DNA of 64,000 bases from Shewanella woodyi ATCC 51908 (GCF_000019525.1 NC_010506.1:744001-808000); one strand, 5' to 3'; positions 35,260 to 48,848 are shown, counted from the stretch's first letter. Made by a program: numbers and translations. Notes: generated from the sequence alone by a model not told the origin.

Positions 35260-38200
35260 ATGTTACAGAGACTGATTGAGGTTGCGATCCGTAACCGATT
35301 ACTGGTGGCACTTGGCTTGATCGCCATTGCGGTCGCAAGTGTGGCCATGTTGCCAAAATTAAACCTGGATGCCTTTCCAGATGTGACCAATGTTCAGGTC
35401 ACAGTGAATACCGAAGCTGAAGGTCTGGCTGCAGAGGAGGTTGAAAAACTCATTAGTTATCCGGTTGAGTCGGCTATGTACGCCCTGCCTGCGGTGACAG
35501 AGGTTCGCTCACTGTCGCGAACTGGCTTGTCTTTAGTCACCGTTGTGTTCGCCGAAGGCACGGATATCTATTTTGCTCGCCAACAGGTATTTGAGCAGTT
35601 GCAGGCGGCGCGGGAGATGATCCCCGATGGGATCGGTGTGCCAGAAATTGGCCCAAACACCTCAGGGTTAGGACAGATCTATCAATATATCCTGCGTGCT
35701 GCGCCAGATGCAGGTATCGATGCAGCGGAGCTGCGTAGTCTTAACGATTACCTCGTTAAGCTAATCATGATGCCAGTAGGCGGGGTGACCGATGTACTCT
35801 CCTTTGGTGGTGATGTTCGTCAATACCAAGTGCAGATAGATCCTACTAAGCTACTCAGTTTTGGCCTCTCTATGGAGCAGGTAACCACAGCTCTTGAGAG
35901 TAATAACCGCAATGCTGGTGGCTGGTTTATGGACCAAGGACAGGAGCAGCTAGTGGTTCGTGGCTATGGTCTTCTGCCTGCTGGAGAAGCTGGTTTGCAG
36001 GCGATAGCCCAGATCCCATTATCTGAGTTTGCCGGTACGCCAATTCGTGTCAGTGATATTGCAACAGTTGCCTACGGCAGTGAGATCCGTGTCGGTGCCG
36101 TTACCATGACACGCCGTGATGAAGCGGGTAATGCGCAGGATTTAGGTGAAGTGGTTGCCGGGGTTATCTTAAAGCGTATGGGCGCGAATACTAAGGCGAC
36201 CATCGATGATATTAATGCCAGAACGGCAATGGTGGAGCAGGCTCTGCCTGAGGGCGTGACCTTTGAGGTGTTCTACGATCAATCCGATCTGGTGACCCAA
36301 GCTGTGACTACAGTGCGCGATGCACTCTTGATGGCATTTGTGTTTATCGTGGTCATTTTGGCACTGTTTCTGGTGAATATCCGTGCCACCTTATTGGTAC
36401 TGCTCTCTATTCCTGTCTCTATCTGTCTTGCCTTGATGGTGATGTCATACTTCGGCATGTCGGCCAACTTGATGTCACTGGGTGGACTTGCGGTGGCTAT
36501 CGGTATGTTGGTGGATGGCTCAGTGGTGATGGTGGAGAATATCTTTAAACATCTGACTCAGCCTGATAGACAGCATTTGAGTGATGCTCAGCGTAGAGCG
36601 GATGGAGAGTTAGACCCTCACCATGCCGATGAAGATGGCTCAAAAGCAGGCTTTGAAGATGGTATTGCCATGCGAGTAATGTTGGCGGCAAAAGAGGTGT
36701 GTAGCCCTATCTTCTTTGCAACGGCGATCATTATTGTGGTGTTTGCGCCCCTGTTTGCGTTAGAGGGGGTTGAGGGTAAATTGTTCCAGCCGATGGCGGT
36801 GAGCATTATTCTAGCCATGCTGTCAGCCCTTGTGGTGGCGCTGGTTGCGGTTCCGGCTCTTGCAGTCTTCCTGTTTAAACGTGGGATCACCTTAAGAGAG
36901 AGCCCAGTTCTTAAGCCGATTGAAGCTGGCTATCGCCGCCTGTTAACGGCAACCATGGCAAAGCCTAAAACGGTGATCGTCACCGCCGTGGTGATGTTTG
37001 GCCTGAGCATGGCGCTCTTGCCACGTTTAGGAACCGAGTTTGTACCTGAGCTGGAGGAGGGCACGATTAATCTACGTGTGACTCTAGCTCCTACCGCTAG
37101 TCTTAGGACTTCACTGGATGTTGCTCCTAAGCTTGAGAAGATGCTGCTGGAGTTTCCAGAGGTTGAATATGCATTGAGTCGTATCGGCGCCGCCGAATTA
37201 GGGGGCGATCCTGAGCCTGTGAACAATATCGAGATCTACATCGGTCTGAAACCAGTCGATGAGTGGCGCTCTGCTGAAAATCGTATTGAACTGCAAAAAC
37301 TGATGGAGAAGGAGCTAAGCGTCTTTCCAGGCCTGCTGTTTACCTTCTCTCAACCGATTGCGACTCGAGTGGATGAATTGCTGTCAGGGGTAAAAGCGCA
37401 GCTGGCGATCAAGCTATTTGGTCCCGATCTTGATGTGTTATCTGAAAGTGGCGAAAGACTCACGGCTTTAGTCGCTGGGATCCCTGGCGCTGTGGATGTC
37501 TCTTTGGAGCAGGTGAGTGGCGAAGCTCAGCTGGTGGTGCGCCCTAAACGTGAGCTGCTTGCACGCTATGGTATCAGTGTCGATGAGGTGATGAGCCTAG
37601 TCAGCCAAGGTATTGGTGGTACCAGCGCTGGACAAGTGATCGATGGCAATGCCAGATACGATATTAATATGCGTTTGGCCGAGGAGTATCGTAATGCACC
37701 AGATGCCCTTAGGGATCTGATCTTAAGTGGTGTCAGTGGTGCCAAGGTGCGCTTGGGTGAAGTGGCCAGCGTTGAAGTTGAGATGGCGCCGCCGAATATT
37801 CGCCGTGACGATGTTCAGCGCCGCGTTGTGGTACAGGCTAACGTATCGGGCCGAGATATGGGCTCTGTGGTTGACGATATCTACGCCATTATTCCACAGG
37901 CAGAACTGCCACCAGGCTATACGGTTGTGGTGGGCGGTCAATATGAGAATCAGCAGCGTGCTCAACAAAAGTTGATGTTAGTGGTGCCAGTCTCTATTGG
38001 CCTTATTGCGCTACTGCTCTTCTTCTCATTTGGCTCGGTGAAGCAAGTGGGCTTAATTATGGCGAACGTGCCTTTGGCATTAATTGGTGGTGTGGTCGCC
38101 CTGTTTGTCAGTGGCACTTATCTGTCGGTACCGAGCTCAATCGGCTTTATCACCCTATTTGGCGTAGCTGTGCTTAATGGCGTGGTGTTAGTGGACTCGA

Positions 38201-38490
38201 TTAACCAGCGACGTCAGGCTGCGCTGAAAGATAAATTAGGCTCAAACGCTGGTGAAAGTCTCTATACCAGTGTGTATGAAGGCACGGTAGGGCGTTTGCG
38301 TCCGGTATTAATGACGGCCTTGACCTCAGCTTTAGGTCTGATCCCTATCTTGGTATCGAGCGGTGTGGGCAGTGAGATCCAGCAGCCTCTTGCTGTGGTG
38401 ATTATTGGTGGTCTATTTAGTTCGACCGCTTTGACCTTGCTGGTATTACCGACCCTGTATCGCTGGATCTATAGAGGTGAAGAAAAGTAG
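35260..38490 (+). CDS. czcA: Heavy-metal efflux RND transporter (CzcA-like)
   Basis: Inner-membrane proton/metal antiporter of the HME-RND family, 1076 residues, twelve TM helices with two large periplasmic loops. Signatures: LPKLNLDAFPDVTNVQV near the N-terminus, GGLAVAIGMLVDGSVVMVEN in TM4 (with the Asp used in proton coupling), EFVPELEEGTINLR and GVAVLNGVVLVDSINQRR. A long hydrophilic loop follows TM4 (residues about 430-465, Asp/His-rich: DPHHADEDGS). AAAGAGGTT precedes the ATG. Third gene of czcCBA; exact metal specificity is not resolved by eye. Confidence 0.9.
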   Translation: MLQRLIEVAIRNRLLVALGLIAIAVASVAMLPKLNLDAFPDVTNVQVTVNTEAEGLAAEEVEKLISYPVESAMYALPAVTEVRSLSRTGLSLVTVVFAEGTDIYFARQQVFEQLQAAREMIPDGIGVPEIGPNTSGLGQIYQYILRAAPDAGIDAAELRSLNDYLVKLIMMPVGGVTDVLSFGGDVRQYQVQIDPTKLLSFGLSMEQVTTALESNNRNAGGWFMDQGQEQLVVRGYGLLPAGEAGLQAIAQIPLSEFAGTPIRVSDIATVAYGSEIRVGAVTMTRRDEAGNAQDLGEVVAGVILKRMGANTKATIDDINARTAMVEQALPEGVTFEVFYDQSDLVTQAVTTVRDALLMAFVFIVVILALFLVNIRATLLVLLSIPVSICLALMVMSYFGMSANLMSLGGLAVAIGMLVDGSVVMVENIFKHLTQPDRQHLSDAQRRADGELDPHHADEDGSKAGFEDGIAMRVMLAAKEVCSPIFFATAIIIVVFAPLFALEGVEGKLFQPMAVSIILAMLSALVVALVAVPALAVFLFKRGITLRESPVLKPIEAGYRRLLTATMAKPKTVIVTAVVMFGLSMALLPRLGTEFVPELEEGTINLRVTLAPTASLRTSLDVAPKLEKMLLEFPEVEYALSRIGAAELGGDPEPVNNIEIYIGLKPVDEWRSAENRIELQKLMEKELSVFPGLLFTFSQPIATRVDELLSGVKAQLAIKLFGPDLDVLSESGERLTALVAGIPGAVDVSLEQVSGEAQLVVRPKRELLARYGISVDEVMSLVSQGIGGTSAGQVIDGNARYDINMRLAEEYRNAPDALRDLILSGVSGAKVRLGEVASVEVEMAPPNIRRDDVQRRVVVQANVSGRDMGSVVDDIYAIIPQAELPPGYTVVVGGQYENQQRAQQKLMLVVPVSIGLIALLLFFSFGSVKQVGLIMANVPLALIGGVVALFVSGTYLSVPSSIGFITLFGVAVLNGVVLVDSINQRRQAALKDKLGSNAGESLYTSVYEGTVGRLRPVLMTALTSALGLIPILVSSGVGSEIQQPLAVVIIGGLFSSTALTLLVLPTLYRWIYRGEEK

Positions 38491-41370
<2,880 letters not shown>

Positions 41371-41398
41371 TTCGACATGAACTGATACTAAGCAACTG

Positions 41399-41429
41399 AA
41401 AAGGCCATCGAACTCTCGATGGCCTTTTT
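41399..41429. terminator. Bidirectional intrinsic terminator
   Basis: AAAAGGCCATCGA, loop ACTC, TCGATGGCCTTTTT; serves the protease gene and the convergent DUF2999 gene. Confidence 0.9.
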
Positions 41430-41443
41430 GTTAGCGCTCAAGG

Positions 41444-41695
41444 CTAGTTTTGCAGTTGTGCCTTAGCCGCTTCTACTTTGGAGAAGTCTAAACCTAGCTC
41501 ATCAACGGCTTCTTTAATTAACGCAGGGTTTTGCATCACAAGCGCCATCAGTTGCTGTAGTTTTTCTGGTTGGATCCCTAGCTGTCCAATCATGCCCATA
41601 GCCATCATAGGGTTGTCTGTCATCGCCTGAAATAGCTGGTTAATTTGCGCATCACTTACATTATGCTCTTTTAAGATCGCCAGAATTGGGTTCAT
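41444..41695 (-). CDS. DUF2999-family small protein
   Basis: An 83-residue, methionine-rich helical protein: MNPILAILKEHNVSDAQINQLFQAMTDNPMMAMGMI...ELGLDFSKVEAAKAQL, the pattern of DUF2999 proteins of Shewanella and Vibrio. Cytoplasmic, function unknown. It reads away from the chemoreceptor gene's terminus side and is probably its own transcript or the tail of it (100-base gap). Confidence 0.85.
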   Translation of the reverse strand: MNPILAILKEHNVSDAQINQLFQAMTDNPMMAMGMIGQLGIQPEKLQQLMALVMQNPALIKEAVDELGLDFSKVEAAKAQLQN

Positions 41696-41794
41696 TGCAC
41701 TGCCTTGTATGGGGTTATAGTTAAACTTATCTCAATTCTATCACTCATCGAGTCAAATGGTAGTTTTTGCATATAGCCTAAGTGTTAGAGAGTA

Positions 41795-44116
41795 TTAAAC
41801 CGTAAATTTTGCGATAGAGAAATCCAGCTGTTCAGCCATCTTACGCAGATTGTCGCTCATGTTTGCCTGTTGCTCACTGCCAGTGGCGGTTTGAGATGCG
41901 ACAACACTAATGTTAGTGATGGAGCGTAAGATCTCCTCCGTTGCTACGCTCTGCTGCTCCATCGCGGTGGCTATCATAGTGCTGATATCTTCAATATTCA
42001 TAGTTGAGCGAGTGATCTCCTCCAGAGCTGCTCCAGCTTTCTCTGCTTGCTTAAGGCTCTGAGCGCTTTGATCTTTCCCTATTAACATCGCTTCGTTTGC
42101 ATCTGTGACACTGGTATTGAGCTTGGCAACGACATCGCGAATATCTTCGGTTGAGCTTTGTACTCGGCTGGCTAGGCTACGAACTTCATCGGCGACAACA
42201 GAGAATCCACGGCCATGGTCGCCCGCTCGTGCGGCTTCGATGGCAGCATTGAGGGCAAGAAGGTTGGTCTGCTCTGCCATATCGTTGATGATATTTAGTA
42301 GACTAGTGATCTGTTGGGACTGGTTGACTACTTGGGTAAGAGCGATCGATGCAACACCCACTTGGGTTGACAGCTCTGTCATCATGGAGATGGTGTGCTT
42401 AACTTCGACCTTACCTATTTCGGCTTTAGACTCTGCACCATGGACAGCATCCAGCGCCTGTTGAGTGTTGTGTGAAACCTCTTTAATGGTGACTGACATT
42501 TCGGCCATTGCGGCGGCCATAACATCTGAATTGCTCTGCTGGTCGATGGCGCCACTACTGGCTTGCTGTGTAATAACAGATAGCGAGTTGGCGGTATCCG
42601 ATAGTGCCTTAGTGTTGTCTGCTACATCACTGATAACCGTTTGGATTTTACTGACGAATCCATTAAATCCTACAGCCAGACGACCTGTTTCATCTCGCCT
42701 CGTTGAGTCGATACGCTGAGTCAGATCACCGCCCGCTTCGGCTATCTGATTAAGTGAGTTCACCACAGTGTTAATGGGTTTGGTTATCTGCCCTGCGACT
42801 ACCCAACCGATAAGGCTGGAGGCGCTGACTAAAAGAAGAATAATCACCAAGGACCAGGTAGTGATATTGGTCGCGAGCACAGATTGTGAGGCAAATGCTT
42901 CGGCGACATCAATTTCACTGAGGATGGCGAGCTCTACCCCCTCTATATCCAGTGGCGCATAGGCAGAGAGTACCTCAACATTTCGATAGTCAGGAAATAT
43001 TGCAAAGCCATGCTCTCCAGCAAGTGCAGCTCTTACTCCTGGGCTATCGACTTTCTGTAGGCCAATGCTGGTATTTTTAGTGTCTATGGCATTTACCTCT
43101 TTTGGGCTTACACCAGATGAGGATAGTGCGGCTAAATAGGCTGGCTTGTCTTCAAGCAGGAAACGGCTAACTGATTGCATCTTTTGGCTTTCATCGATGA
43201 GGTAGGCTTCACCTGAGTCACCCAGTCCCGACGATGCCCAGTTGTGATTAAAGGTCATAATGGCATTGATCTCGTCAATGGGGGCTTGAAAGATCAATAC
43301 TCCTATTTTTTGAGTATCTTGATAGATAGGTGAGGCGATAAATGCTGCGGGTCCCATGTAAGAGGGCAGGTAAGGTTTAAAATTTGAAATGACGGTAAGA
43401 TCTCTGTTGCCTGCTCTGTTGGCAGCTCTAAAAGCCTCTGCAATACCGCTATCGGCATAGGGGCCATCAATTAGTGAAGTGGCGAAATCTAACTCTTTAA
43501 AAACGGAGTAGACAATATTGCCAGTCGTATCATCGATAAGAAAAATATCGTAGTAGGAGAACTTTTGTAAAAAGTCACTGATATGGGGGTGGTACTCTTG
43601 GTGGAGCTGGCTATATTGGCTGCCATCTCCCGCATTAAGCAGTTTATCTTTCTCGCCGAGAGGGTTGGGGTTAAAAGCGATATAACTCTGCTGCAGGGCG
43701 AGCGCCTGTGGAGATAAGCTTGTTAGTAAACGCTCAGTATTGATTCTCTCTTTTGGGTTAAGTCTATCAAACTGTCTGCCAAACTCTTGCTGGTAATAGC
43801 GCTGGAGCTCCTGAGGCTGGCGTCCATCTTCCGTTAGTTGCGGAAAATCTTTGTAGGCCTGCTTAAACTCCTCCATGGCGGTGATGATCATGCGATCGTT
43901 GGAGAGGGTTTGTACCTGCCGTTTAAGAGTTGAATAGTAACGCTCTATCTGATCTTTCTTGATATCACGGATTGAGGTTAGGTGATTTTCTGCTTGCTCA
44001 TGAATAATCTCCTGCCCCATCTTATAGGCGATGAGTCCGACAGAGATGCAAGCAATAATAAGAAAAGAGGCTGTGATAGTACCAAACAATAGGGAGAGCT
44101 TTGCGCGGATTTGCAT
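41795..44116 (-). CDS. Methyl-accepting chemotaxis protein
   Basis: A 773-residue chemoreceptor. TM1 at about 10-32, a large periplasmic sensor domain (about 33-415) of double-Cache-like length, TM2 at about 418-442, HAMP (about 443-495) and a cytoplasmic signalling domain with the hairpin tip [32 protein letters not shown] at about residues 610-645. The sensor contains [20 protein letters not shown] and [19 protein letters not shown], typical Cache strands. No clear FliA promoter seen upstream. Stimulus unknown; proximity to protease and chitin genes hints at nutrient sensing. Confidence 0.92.
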   Translation of the reverse strand: MQIRAKLSLLFGTITASFLIIACISVGLIAYKMGQEIIHEQAENHLTSIRDIKKDQIERYYSTLKRQVQTLSNDRMIITAMEEFKQAYKDFPQLTEDGRQPQELQRYYQQEFGRQFDRLNPKERINTERLLTSLSPQALALQQSYIAFNPNPLGEKDKLLNAGDGSQYSQLHQEYHPHISDFLQKFSYYDIFLIDDTTGNIVYSVFKELDFATSLIDGPYADSGIAEAFRAANRAGNRDLTVISNFKPYLPSYMGPAAFIASPIYQDTQKIGVLIFQAPIDEINAIMTFNHNWASSGLGDSGEAYLIDESQKMQSVSRFLLEDKPAYLAALSSSGVSPKEVNAIDTKNTSIGLQKVDSPGVRAALAGEHGFAIFPDYRNVEVLSAYAPLDIEGVELAILSEIDVAEAFASQSVLATNITTWSLVIILLLVSASSLIGWVVAGQITKPINTVVNSLNQIAEAGGDLTQRIDSTRRDETGRLAVGFNGFVSKIQTVISDVADNTKALSDTANSLSVITQQASSGAIDQQSNSDVMAAAMAEMSVTIKEVSHNTQQALDAVHGAESKAEIGKVEVKHTISMMTELSTQVGVASIALTQVVNQSQQITSLLNIINDMAEQTNLLALNAAIEAARAGDHGRGFSVVADEVRSLASRVQSSTEDIRDVVAKLNTSVTDANEAMLIGKDQSAQSLKQAEKAGAALEEITRSTMNIEDISTMIATAMEQQSVATEEILRSITNISVVASQTATGSEQQANMSDNLRKMAEQLDFSIAKFTV

Positions 44117-44474
44117 AGTAACTTCCTTGTATTAAATCATCCATTTAGCCGTTTTTCTAAACAGCATCAAATTGAGTTTAGGTGTTATTGGCTAGATCGC
44201 AATGACAATAATTGCTATTTACAAATGTAAGTGAAACAAAATTTGCACTGAGGTTTAAGTCTGTTTGAACTGATTTATCTAATTATTTTAAATGGATTTA
44301 TTGTATGAAACCACTTGTGTAAGTAAGTGCTTACATTGTGTGCTGTTGCCAACATGAATCTCTGGGCTCTTTATTATGTTGCTGAACTGGCTTGCTAGAC
44401 TTAGCTTATAAAACATCGTAGTTTGAATAAGCTAACTGATTAATCTTTTTGACCCTATTATCCCTGGATCTGCC
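44117..44474. other. Divergent intergenic region between chemoreceptor and mepA
   Basis: No gene. The inverted repeat TGTAAG-TAAGTG-CTTACA (within 44315-44340) is a possible operator. Otherwise AT-rich promoter-type sequence. Confidence 0.4.
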
Positions 44475-45311
44475 ATGGCTAAATATCTACTTCTCCTGTG
44501 CGTCTTGTATCTGATTTTGGGTTTTGCTGCATCGGCTAACCCTTGGGCGCGAGTGGAGCAGCCCTTTACTGGAAGTTCTGATGCGATCGGTAGTTACTCC
44601 AATGGTTGCTTATCTGGCGGAGTAGGGCTGGCGAGTGAGGGAGAGGGGTTTCAGGTGATCCGCACTTCACGCAAAAGATACTATGGTCATGCAGATCTGG
44701 TGAACTTTATTAATGAGTATGCTGCAACACTTAAGCAAGCTGGTTTAGATGATCTGCTTATCGGTGATATGTCTATGCCTAGAGGCGGTCATTTTACTTC
44801 TGGACATAGAAGTCATCAGATAGGTCTAGATGTGGATATCTGGTTACGTCAGGCCAATAGGAAATTGACCGCGCAAGAGATTGAAAATCCTAAGAAGTTG
44901 GATGTTGTTAATCGAAAAGCCTTTAAGGTGAATGCAAACTGGTCCGGTGCACATGGGGTGATGATACGCCTAGCGGCATTAGATAAGCGAGTTGCCCGTA
45001 TTTTTGTCCACCCAGTGATTAAACAGCAACTGTGTAGCCAAGCGGAGCAGGGGAGTTCTTGGTTACAGAAAGTGCGCCCTTGGTGGGGGCACTCATCTCA
45101 TATGCATATTAGACTCAAGTGTCCTGATAATAGTCAACTGTGTGAGGGGCAAGACCTGCCACCTGAGGGGGATGGCTGTGATGAGCTTAGCTGGTGGCAG
45201 GAGCAGATGAGTGCGCCGAAAAAAGTGAACAATAGTGAAAAGAAACCTAAACCCAAACCTAAAAAGAGGAAACCCATGCAGTGTACCCCTCTGTTAGGTT
45301 CAGGTCTGTGA
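44475..45311 (+). CDS. mepA: Penicillin-insensitive murein endopeptidase
   Basis: Periplasmic LAS-type zinc peptidase that cleaves D-Ala-mDAP and mDAP-mDAP cross-links. The 278-residue protein has a signal peptide (to AASA), GSYSNGCLSGG, the zinc motif MPRGGHFTSGHRSHQIGLDVDIW (His111, His114, Asp121 region) and WWGHSSHMHIRLKC with the third His ligand. The basic Lys/Pro-rich tail (KKPKPKPKKRKP) is additional. It converges with the hexosaminidase gene with only a 12-base gap. Confidence 0.92.
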   Translation: MAKYLLLLCVLYLILGFAASANPWARVEQPFTGSSDAIGSYSNGCLSGGVGLASEGEGFQVIRTSRKRYYGHADLVNFINEYAATLKQAGLDDLLIGDMSMPRGGHFTSGHRSHQIGLDVDIWLRQANRKLTAQEIENPKKLDVVNRKAFKVNANWSGAHGVMIRLAALDKRVARIFVHPVIKQQLCSQAEQGSSWLQKVRPWWGHSSHMHIRLKCPDNSQLCEGQDLPPEGDGCDELSWWQEQMSAPKKVNNSEKKPKPKPKKRKPMQCTPLLGSGL

Positions 45312-45323
45312 ATATACTGATTA

Positions 45324-47885
45324 TTACAGGGTCAGTGCTCTGCCTTTTCGGCTCAAGTCTTGACTCATGGCTCTTATTTTTAGAGGCTTTGTCACCTCAT
45401 CATTGACTTGGTATGGCAACCATTCACCTGACTTTTCTTGATACTCTACAGGGATCCCTGGAAATATTGTTTTAATGGTTAGCTTGCCGTTTTTGAACTT
45501 AGCTCCGACAGTGGGAATACGGTAAAACACCCCCGCTTTTTCCAATTTGAGCAGCTCTTTACGCCCTAAAACGGATGCAAACCTCTGCCAGTCCTGCTCT
45601 CTTGCGTATATCGCATCTTCGGTAAAATGTTTAGAGTCGCTGGAGTAAACTTTACCTGAGTGATCATAGTCGAGCTCCCACTGAGCTTTATGCCACGCAC
45701 GTTCAGCTAGCGCTAATAGCCGGGGGAAAAGCATATATTGAGCTTGTCTATCACTGCGCAGCATCTCACTCCAAAGGTGGCCTTGAAGGCCTTGGTATTT
45801 TACCCCTGACCTTAATGGATTGGTGGTATCGTCTGAGCGGTATGCCTGATTGTTTATGTCGGTCCAAATTTCAGCGTGGGCTGGTAGGTTATCGGGCATA
45901 AACTCGAATACCTTTCTACTGCTGATATTTCTGGCTGCCCAGTGGTTTCCAGGCTCTTGTGGATGCGCTTCATAGGGAAAGTCGAAGTAGGTGACCTCGG
46001 GTGTTGAGATGATGGTATCCCAATCATAATTAGCTTGTTTATGGGTGGCGATATGGCCTTGGCTATAGAGTTGTGACCAGGAGTTGGTTTGCACCGACTT
46101 GGGCATCTTATCAGGGCGAGTTTCACCCATGCCATCGTTCCAACCCGCCACTTTTATCTGCTTTTTAGCTAGCATGGCTGAAACCCGCTCAATAAAGTAG
46201 CCATTTAAACTATGTAATCCTGCTATCTGTTCGCTGAAGTTACTGCGTAACTGATCGCAAGCTGGTGAGTCTACCCAAGCTCCTGCAGTCTCATCAGCTC
46301 CGATATGGTAGGTGGTTAATGGCGTGCCTGCCTGTAGATGCAACTGCTGAACCTCATCGATAACCTTGTCGATAAAGAGGTAGGTACTGTCTAAGCAGAC
46401 GTTCAGTGTGTTGTCTTTGTAGTGCTGTATTGAGCTGTATTGGGTTTTATCTTCAGGTTCAACGAGTCGATAGCGTTCAGCGGCTTTTAGGTCACCTTTG
46501 GCTAAATAGTGACGGTATCTTGCTTCCATAGAGTGAATGGCTGCGCGGCTGTGCCCTGGCATATCTAAGGATGGGATCACTTGAATATGGCGGGCGTTGG
46601 CATAAGCCAAAATTTCAAGGTAATCATCGACGCTGTAATAGCCGTCACTCTGACTACTGCCACTGATATCGCTACCAAGTTGAGGGAGCAAGCAGTCATC
46701 AGGTGCATTAAAGCAGCGTCTCGATCCAACCTTTGTTAGTTCGGCCAAACCTGGGATCTCAAGACGCCAACCTTCATCATCGGCAAGGTGTAGATGCAGT
46801 TTATTTAATTTATATGCTGCCATCTGATCCAGTGTGCTTAAGATAAAATCTTTAGAGAGGAAGTTACGGGCGACATCGATATGTAGGCCCCTAAATGAAT
46901 ATCTGGGTTGGTCCTCTATTGCTAAATAGGGCAGGGTTAAATTCTGTGTGTCTATTAGTCCTGCCAGCGAGATGAGTCCATAGAAGGCACCTACCTGACT
47001 ATGGGCGGCTATCTGTATTCCCTGCGCGTCTATGGTTAGCCTGTAGTGTTCAAGATGCGCGCCTTTTTCAGGAGATAGATTAACAGATACAGCTAGTCCG
47101 TTAGGGGTCTGTGCTACCCCTAACAGCTTTAATCTATTGATTGCTGGGGTGAGTGACTGCTTACTTATTCCTTTTGTTTTAAGCACGATCCCCTTAGTTA
47201 GATCCACTTGAGACAGCTTATCTGTGATGATAAGTGATTGTGGTTGAGGGATAAGTTGGGCACTAATATCGATCGTTTCAGATACCGATTGAGTTTGTTG
47301 ATAGAGGAGGGCGGAGTCGGCCCACTGGGTATTATCACTTTTATTGACCCTGAACTGTTTCTGTTTATCGGTAAACGGCTCAAGGTATGGCTGGAGCTCT
47401 AAGCCGGTTTCAGGGTCGAGTTTAGTTTTAGTGCTGTCGATAACCTGAGCTTCACCTCCTTGAGTGTGAACGAAGAAGTTAGGCATAAACTCTGCGCGGG
47501 TTATCTGGCTTCCTTGACTATAGAAGGTGAGTGAGTATTCAGCGTTGGGAGCAAAGGTATTGAACTCTCCCGTGGGTGTGATGCGGTGAAGATCGCCATT
47601 AATATGCTCAATATCGAATTGGGAAGACTCATTGACTATCACAGGAGTGAGCTGGCTAAAGTAGATATTCCAATCAGTTAAGTTTAACTGCTCTTTAGTG
47701 GTTAAGCGGATACGAGAGTAGTAACATTTTTTCAGCTCTTGAGGGCAAAGTTCAGGTGAAGCATTCAAAAGCTCATAGCTAACTTGAAGATGCTTGGCAA
47801 AGTCAGTGACTTGAGCTTGCTGGCTCTGTGCTGCGGCATGAGCAGATGACATCGCCAGTAGGCTTACCATTAAGGTCCTTCTCAT
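45324..47885 (-). CDS. GH20 beta-N-acetylhexosaminidase (chitobiase type)
   Basis: Releases GlcNAc from the non-reducing end of chitooligosaccharides. The 853-residue exported protein has a signal peptide (to HAAA), a CHB_HEX N-terminal domain (about 25-170), a GH20b domain (about 215-330), a TIM-barrel catalytic domain (about 335-760) with HLADDEGWRLEIPGL and the HIGADET catalytic pair Asp531-Glu532, and a short C-terminal Ig-like domain. It follows the ROK kinase gene by 24 bases and is probably the last gene of the permease-kinase-hexosaminidase operon. Periplasmic or outer-membrane location is expected. Confidence 0.92.
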   Translation of the reverse strand: MRRTLMVSLLAMSSAHAAAQSQQAQVTDFAKHLQVSYELLNASPELCPQELKKCYYSRIRLTTKEQLNLTDWNIYFSQLTPVIVNESSQFDIEHINGDLHRITPTGEFNTFAPNAEYSLTFYSQGSQITRAEFMPNFFVHTQGGEAQVIDSTKTKLDPETGLELQPYLEPFTDKQKQFRVNKSDNTQWADSALLYQQTQSVSETIDISAQLIPQPQSLIITDKLSQVDLTKGIVLKTKGISKQSLTPAINRLKLLGVAQTPNGLAVSVNLSPEKGAHLEHYRLTIDAQGIQIAAHSQVGAFYGLISLAGLIDTQNLTLPYLAIEDQPRYSFRGLHIDVARNFLSKDFILSTLDQMAAYKLNKLHLHLADDEGWRLEIPGLAELTKVGSRRCFNAPDDCLLPQLGSDISGSSQSDGYYSVDDYLEILAYANARHIQVIPSLDMPGHSRAAIHSMEARYRHYLAKGDLKAAERYRLVEPEDKTQYSSIQHYKDNTLNVCLDSTYLFIDKVIDEVQQLHLQAGTPLTTYHIGADETAGAWVDSPACDQLRSNFSEQIAGLHSLNGYFIERVSAMLAKKQIKVAGWNDGMGETRPDKMPKSVQTNSWSQLYSQGHIATHKQANYDWDTIISTPEVTYFDFPYEAHPQEPGNHWAARNISSRKVFEFMPDNLPAHAEIWTDINNQAYRSDDTTNPLRSGVKYQGLQGHLWSEMLRSDRQAQYMLFPRLLALAERAWHKAQWELDYDHSGKVYSSDSKHFTEDAIYAREQDWQRFASVLGRKELLKLEKAGVFYRIPTVGAKFKNGKLTIKTIFPGIPVEYQEKSGEWLPYQVNDEVTKPLKIRAMSQDLSRKGRALTL

Positions 47886-47909
47886 ATCTGTCTTCCTTTT
47901 TTATTGTTT

Positions 47910-48848
47910 TTAAGAGGGTTGAGGTGATGTTAGGTATGACTCAGCTGAGACCTCTCTAGAGTTAACTATTTGGGCTGTGACCTCTGTTTTTTTATTCTGT
48001 TTACATTGATTAAGGTAAAGTTGGGCTGCACCTAACAGGGCTGTATCTCTATTGGACGATGGGATTATTTTAAGGTTTTCGATTACCTTGTTATAGGGAA
48101 AATCTGCAAGCCCTAGCCATAGCTCCTCTTTAAAGAGATCGAATGAGTGAGCGACAGAACCGCCAATCACGATCACCTGAGGGTCAAGAATAAGCAGTAG
48201 ATGGCTGATAGCGTGAGCTAAGTGACGACCAAATTGAGAGTAGGCTTCAATAGCGTAAGCTTCACCTGACCTTGCCTTTACTGCCAGATCAGTGCCTGAA
48301 GCTCCTATATGTAGATCGAAGAAGCGCCCTGAGCAGTATTCATCAATAGTCGAAGTGAGATAACAGACCTCTCCAATTTCGCCTGCGCTACAGTTATGAC
48401 CTTGATAAAGCTCATTATTAATAATATATCCTGCGCCTACACCTGTGCCAAGGCATAAACCTATGATGTCATCATAACCTTGCCCTGCACCGAATCTATG
48501 TTCGCCTGCGGTGAAACAGTTAACGTCATTATTGATATAGACATCTAAATGATAACGCCGCTGAAGCGCACTTTTGAGATCAAACTCTTTCCATGCGGGT
48601 ATATTAACGGCGTCATAAACCACCCCTAGCTGAGTATCGACAATACAAGGTACACCAATGCAGATAGCGGTTGTACTTTGAATTAAAAAACCATCAATGC
48701 AGTTAATAATAAAACACTCAATTTCACTCAAACTTGCATTAGCGCAAAACTTGAATGATCGTGAATCCTCTATTACACCGTTAACATAACGGCCTGCATT
48801 GATTTTGGTGCCACCAATATCAAGGGTGACAAGTGAAGGAAAACTCAT
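47910..48848 (-). CDS. ROK-family sugar kinase (GlcNAc or glucosamine kinase candidate)
   Basis: A 312-residue cytoplasmic kinase: LDIGGTKINAG (phosphate loop), INNDVNCFTAGEHRFGAG with the catalytic Asp, LGTGVGAGYIINNELYQGH and VIGGSVAHSFD. The ROK zinc site is changed: instead of HxxxC-G-C-G-x-x-G-C the sequence reads GEIGEVCYL...DEYCSGRFFD, so the zinc ligands are largely lost. Context (MFS permease upstream by 83 bases, hexosaminidase downstream) suggests phosphorylation of GlcNAc or GlcN released from chitin oligomers. Substrate is inferred from neighbours only. Confidence 0.82.
   Translation of the reverse strand: MSFPSLVTLDIGGTKINAGRYVNGVIEDSRSFKFCANASLSEIECFIINCIDGFLIQSTTAICIGVPCIVDTQLGVVYDAVNIPAWKEFDLKSALQRRYHLDVYINNDVNCFTAGEHRFGAGQGYDDIIGLCLGTGVGAGYIINNELYQGHNCSAGEIGEVCYLTSTIDEYCSGRFFDLHIGASGTDLAVKARSGEAYAIEAYSQFGRHLAHAISHLLLILDPQVIVIGGSVAHSFDLFKEELWLGLADFPYNKVIENLKIIPSSNRDTALLGAAQLYLNQCKQNKKTEVTAQIVNSREVSAESYLTSPQPS

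Noticed and set aside
42105..42962. Several plus-strand frames within the chemoreceptor gene
   Set aside because: They are antisense shadows of conserved MCP signalling-domain codons.
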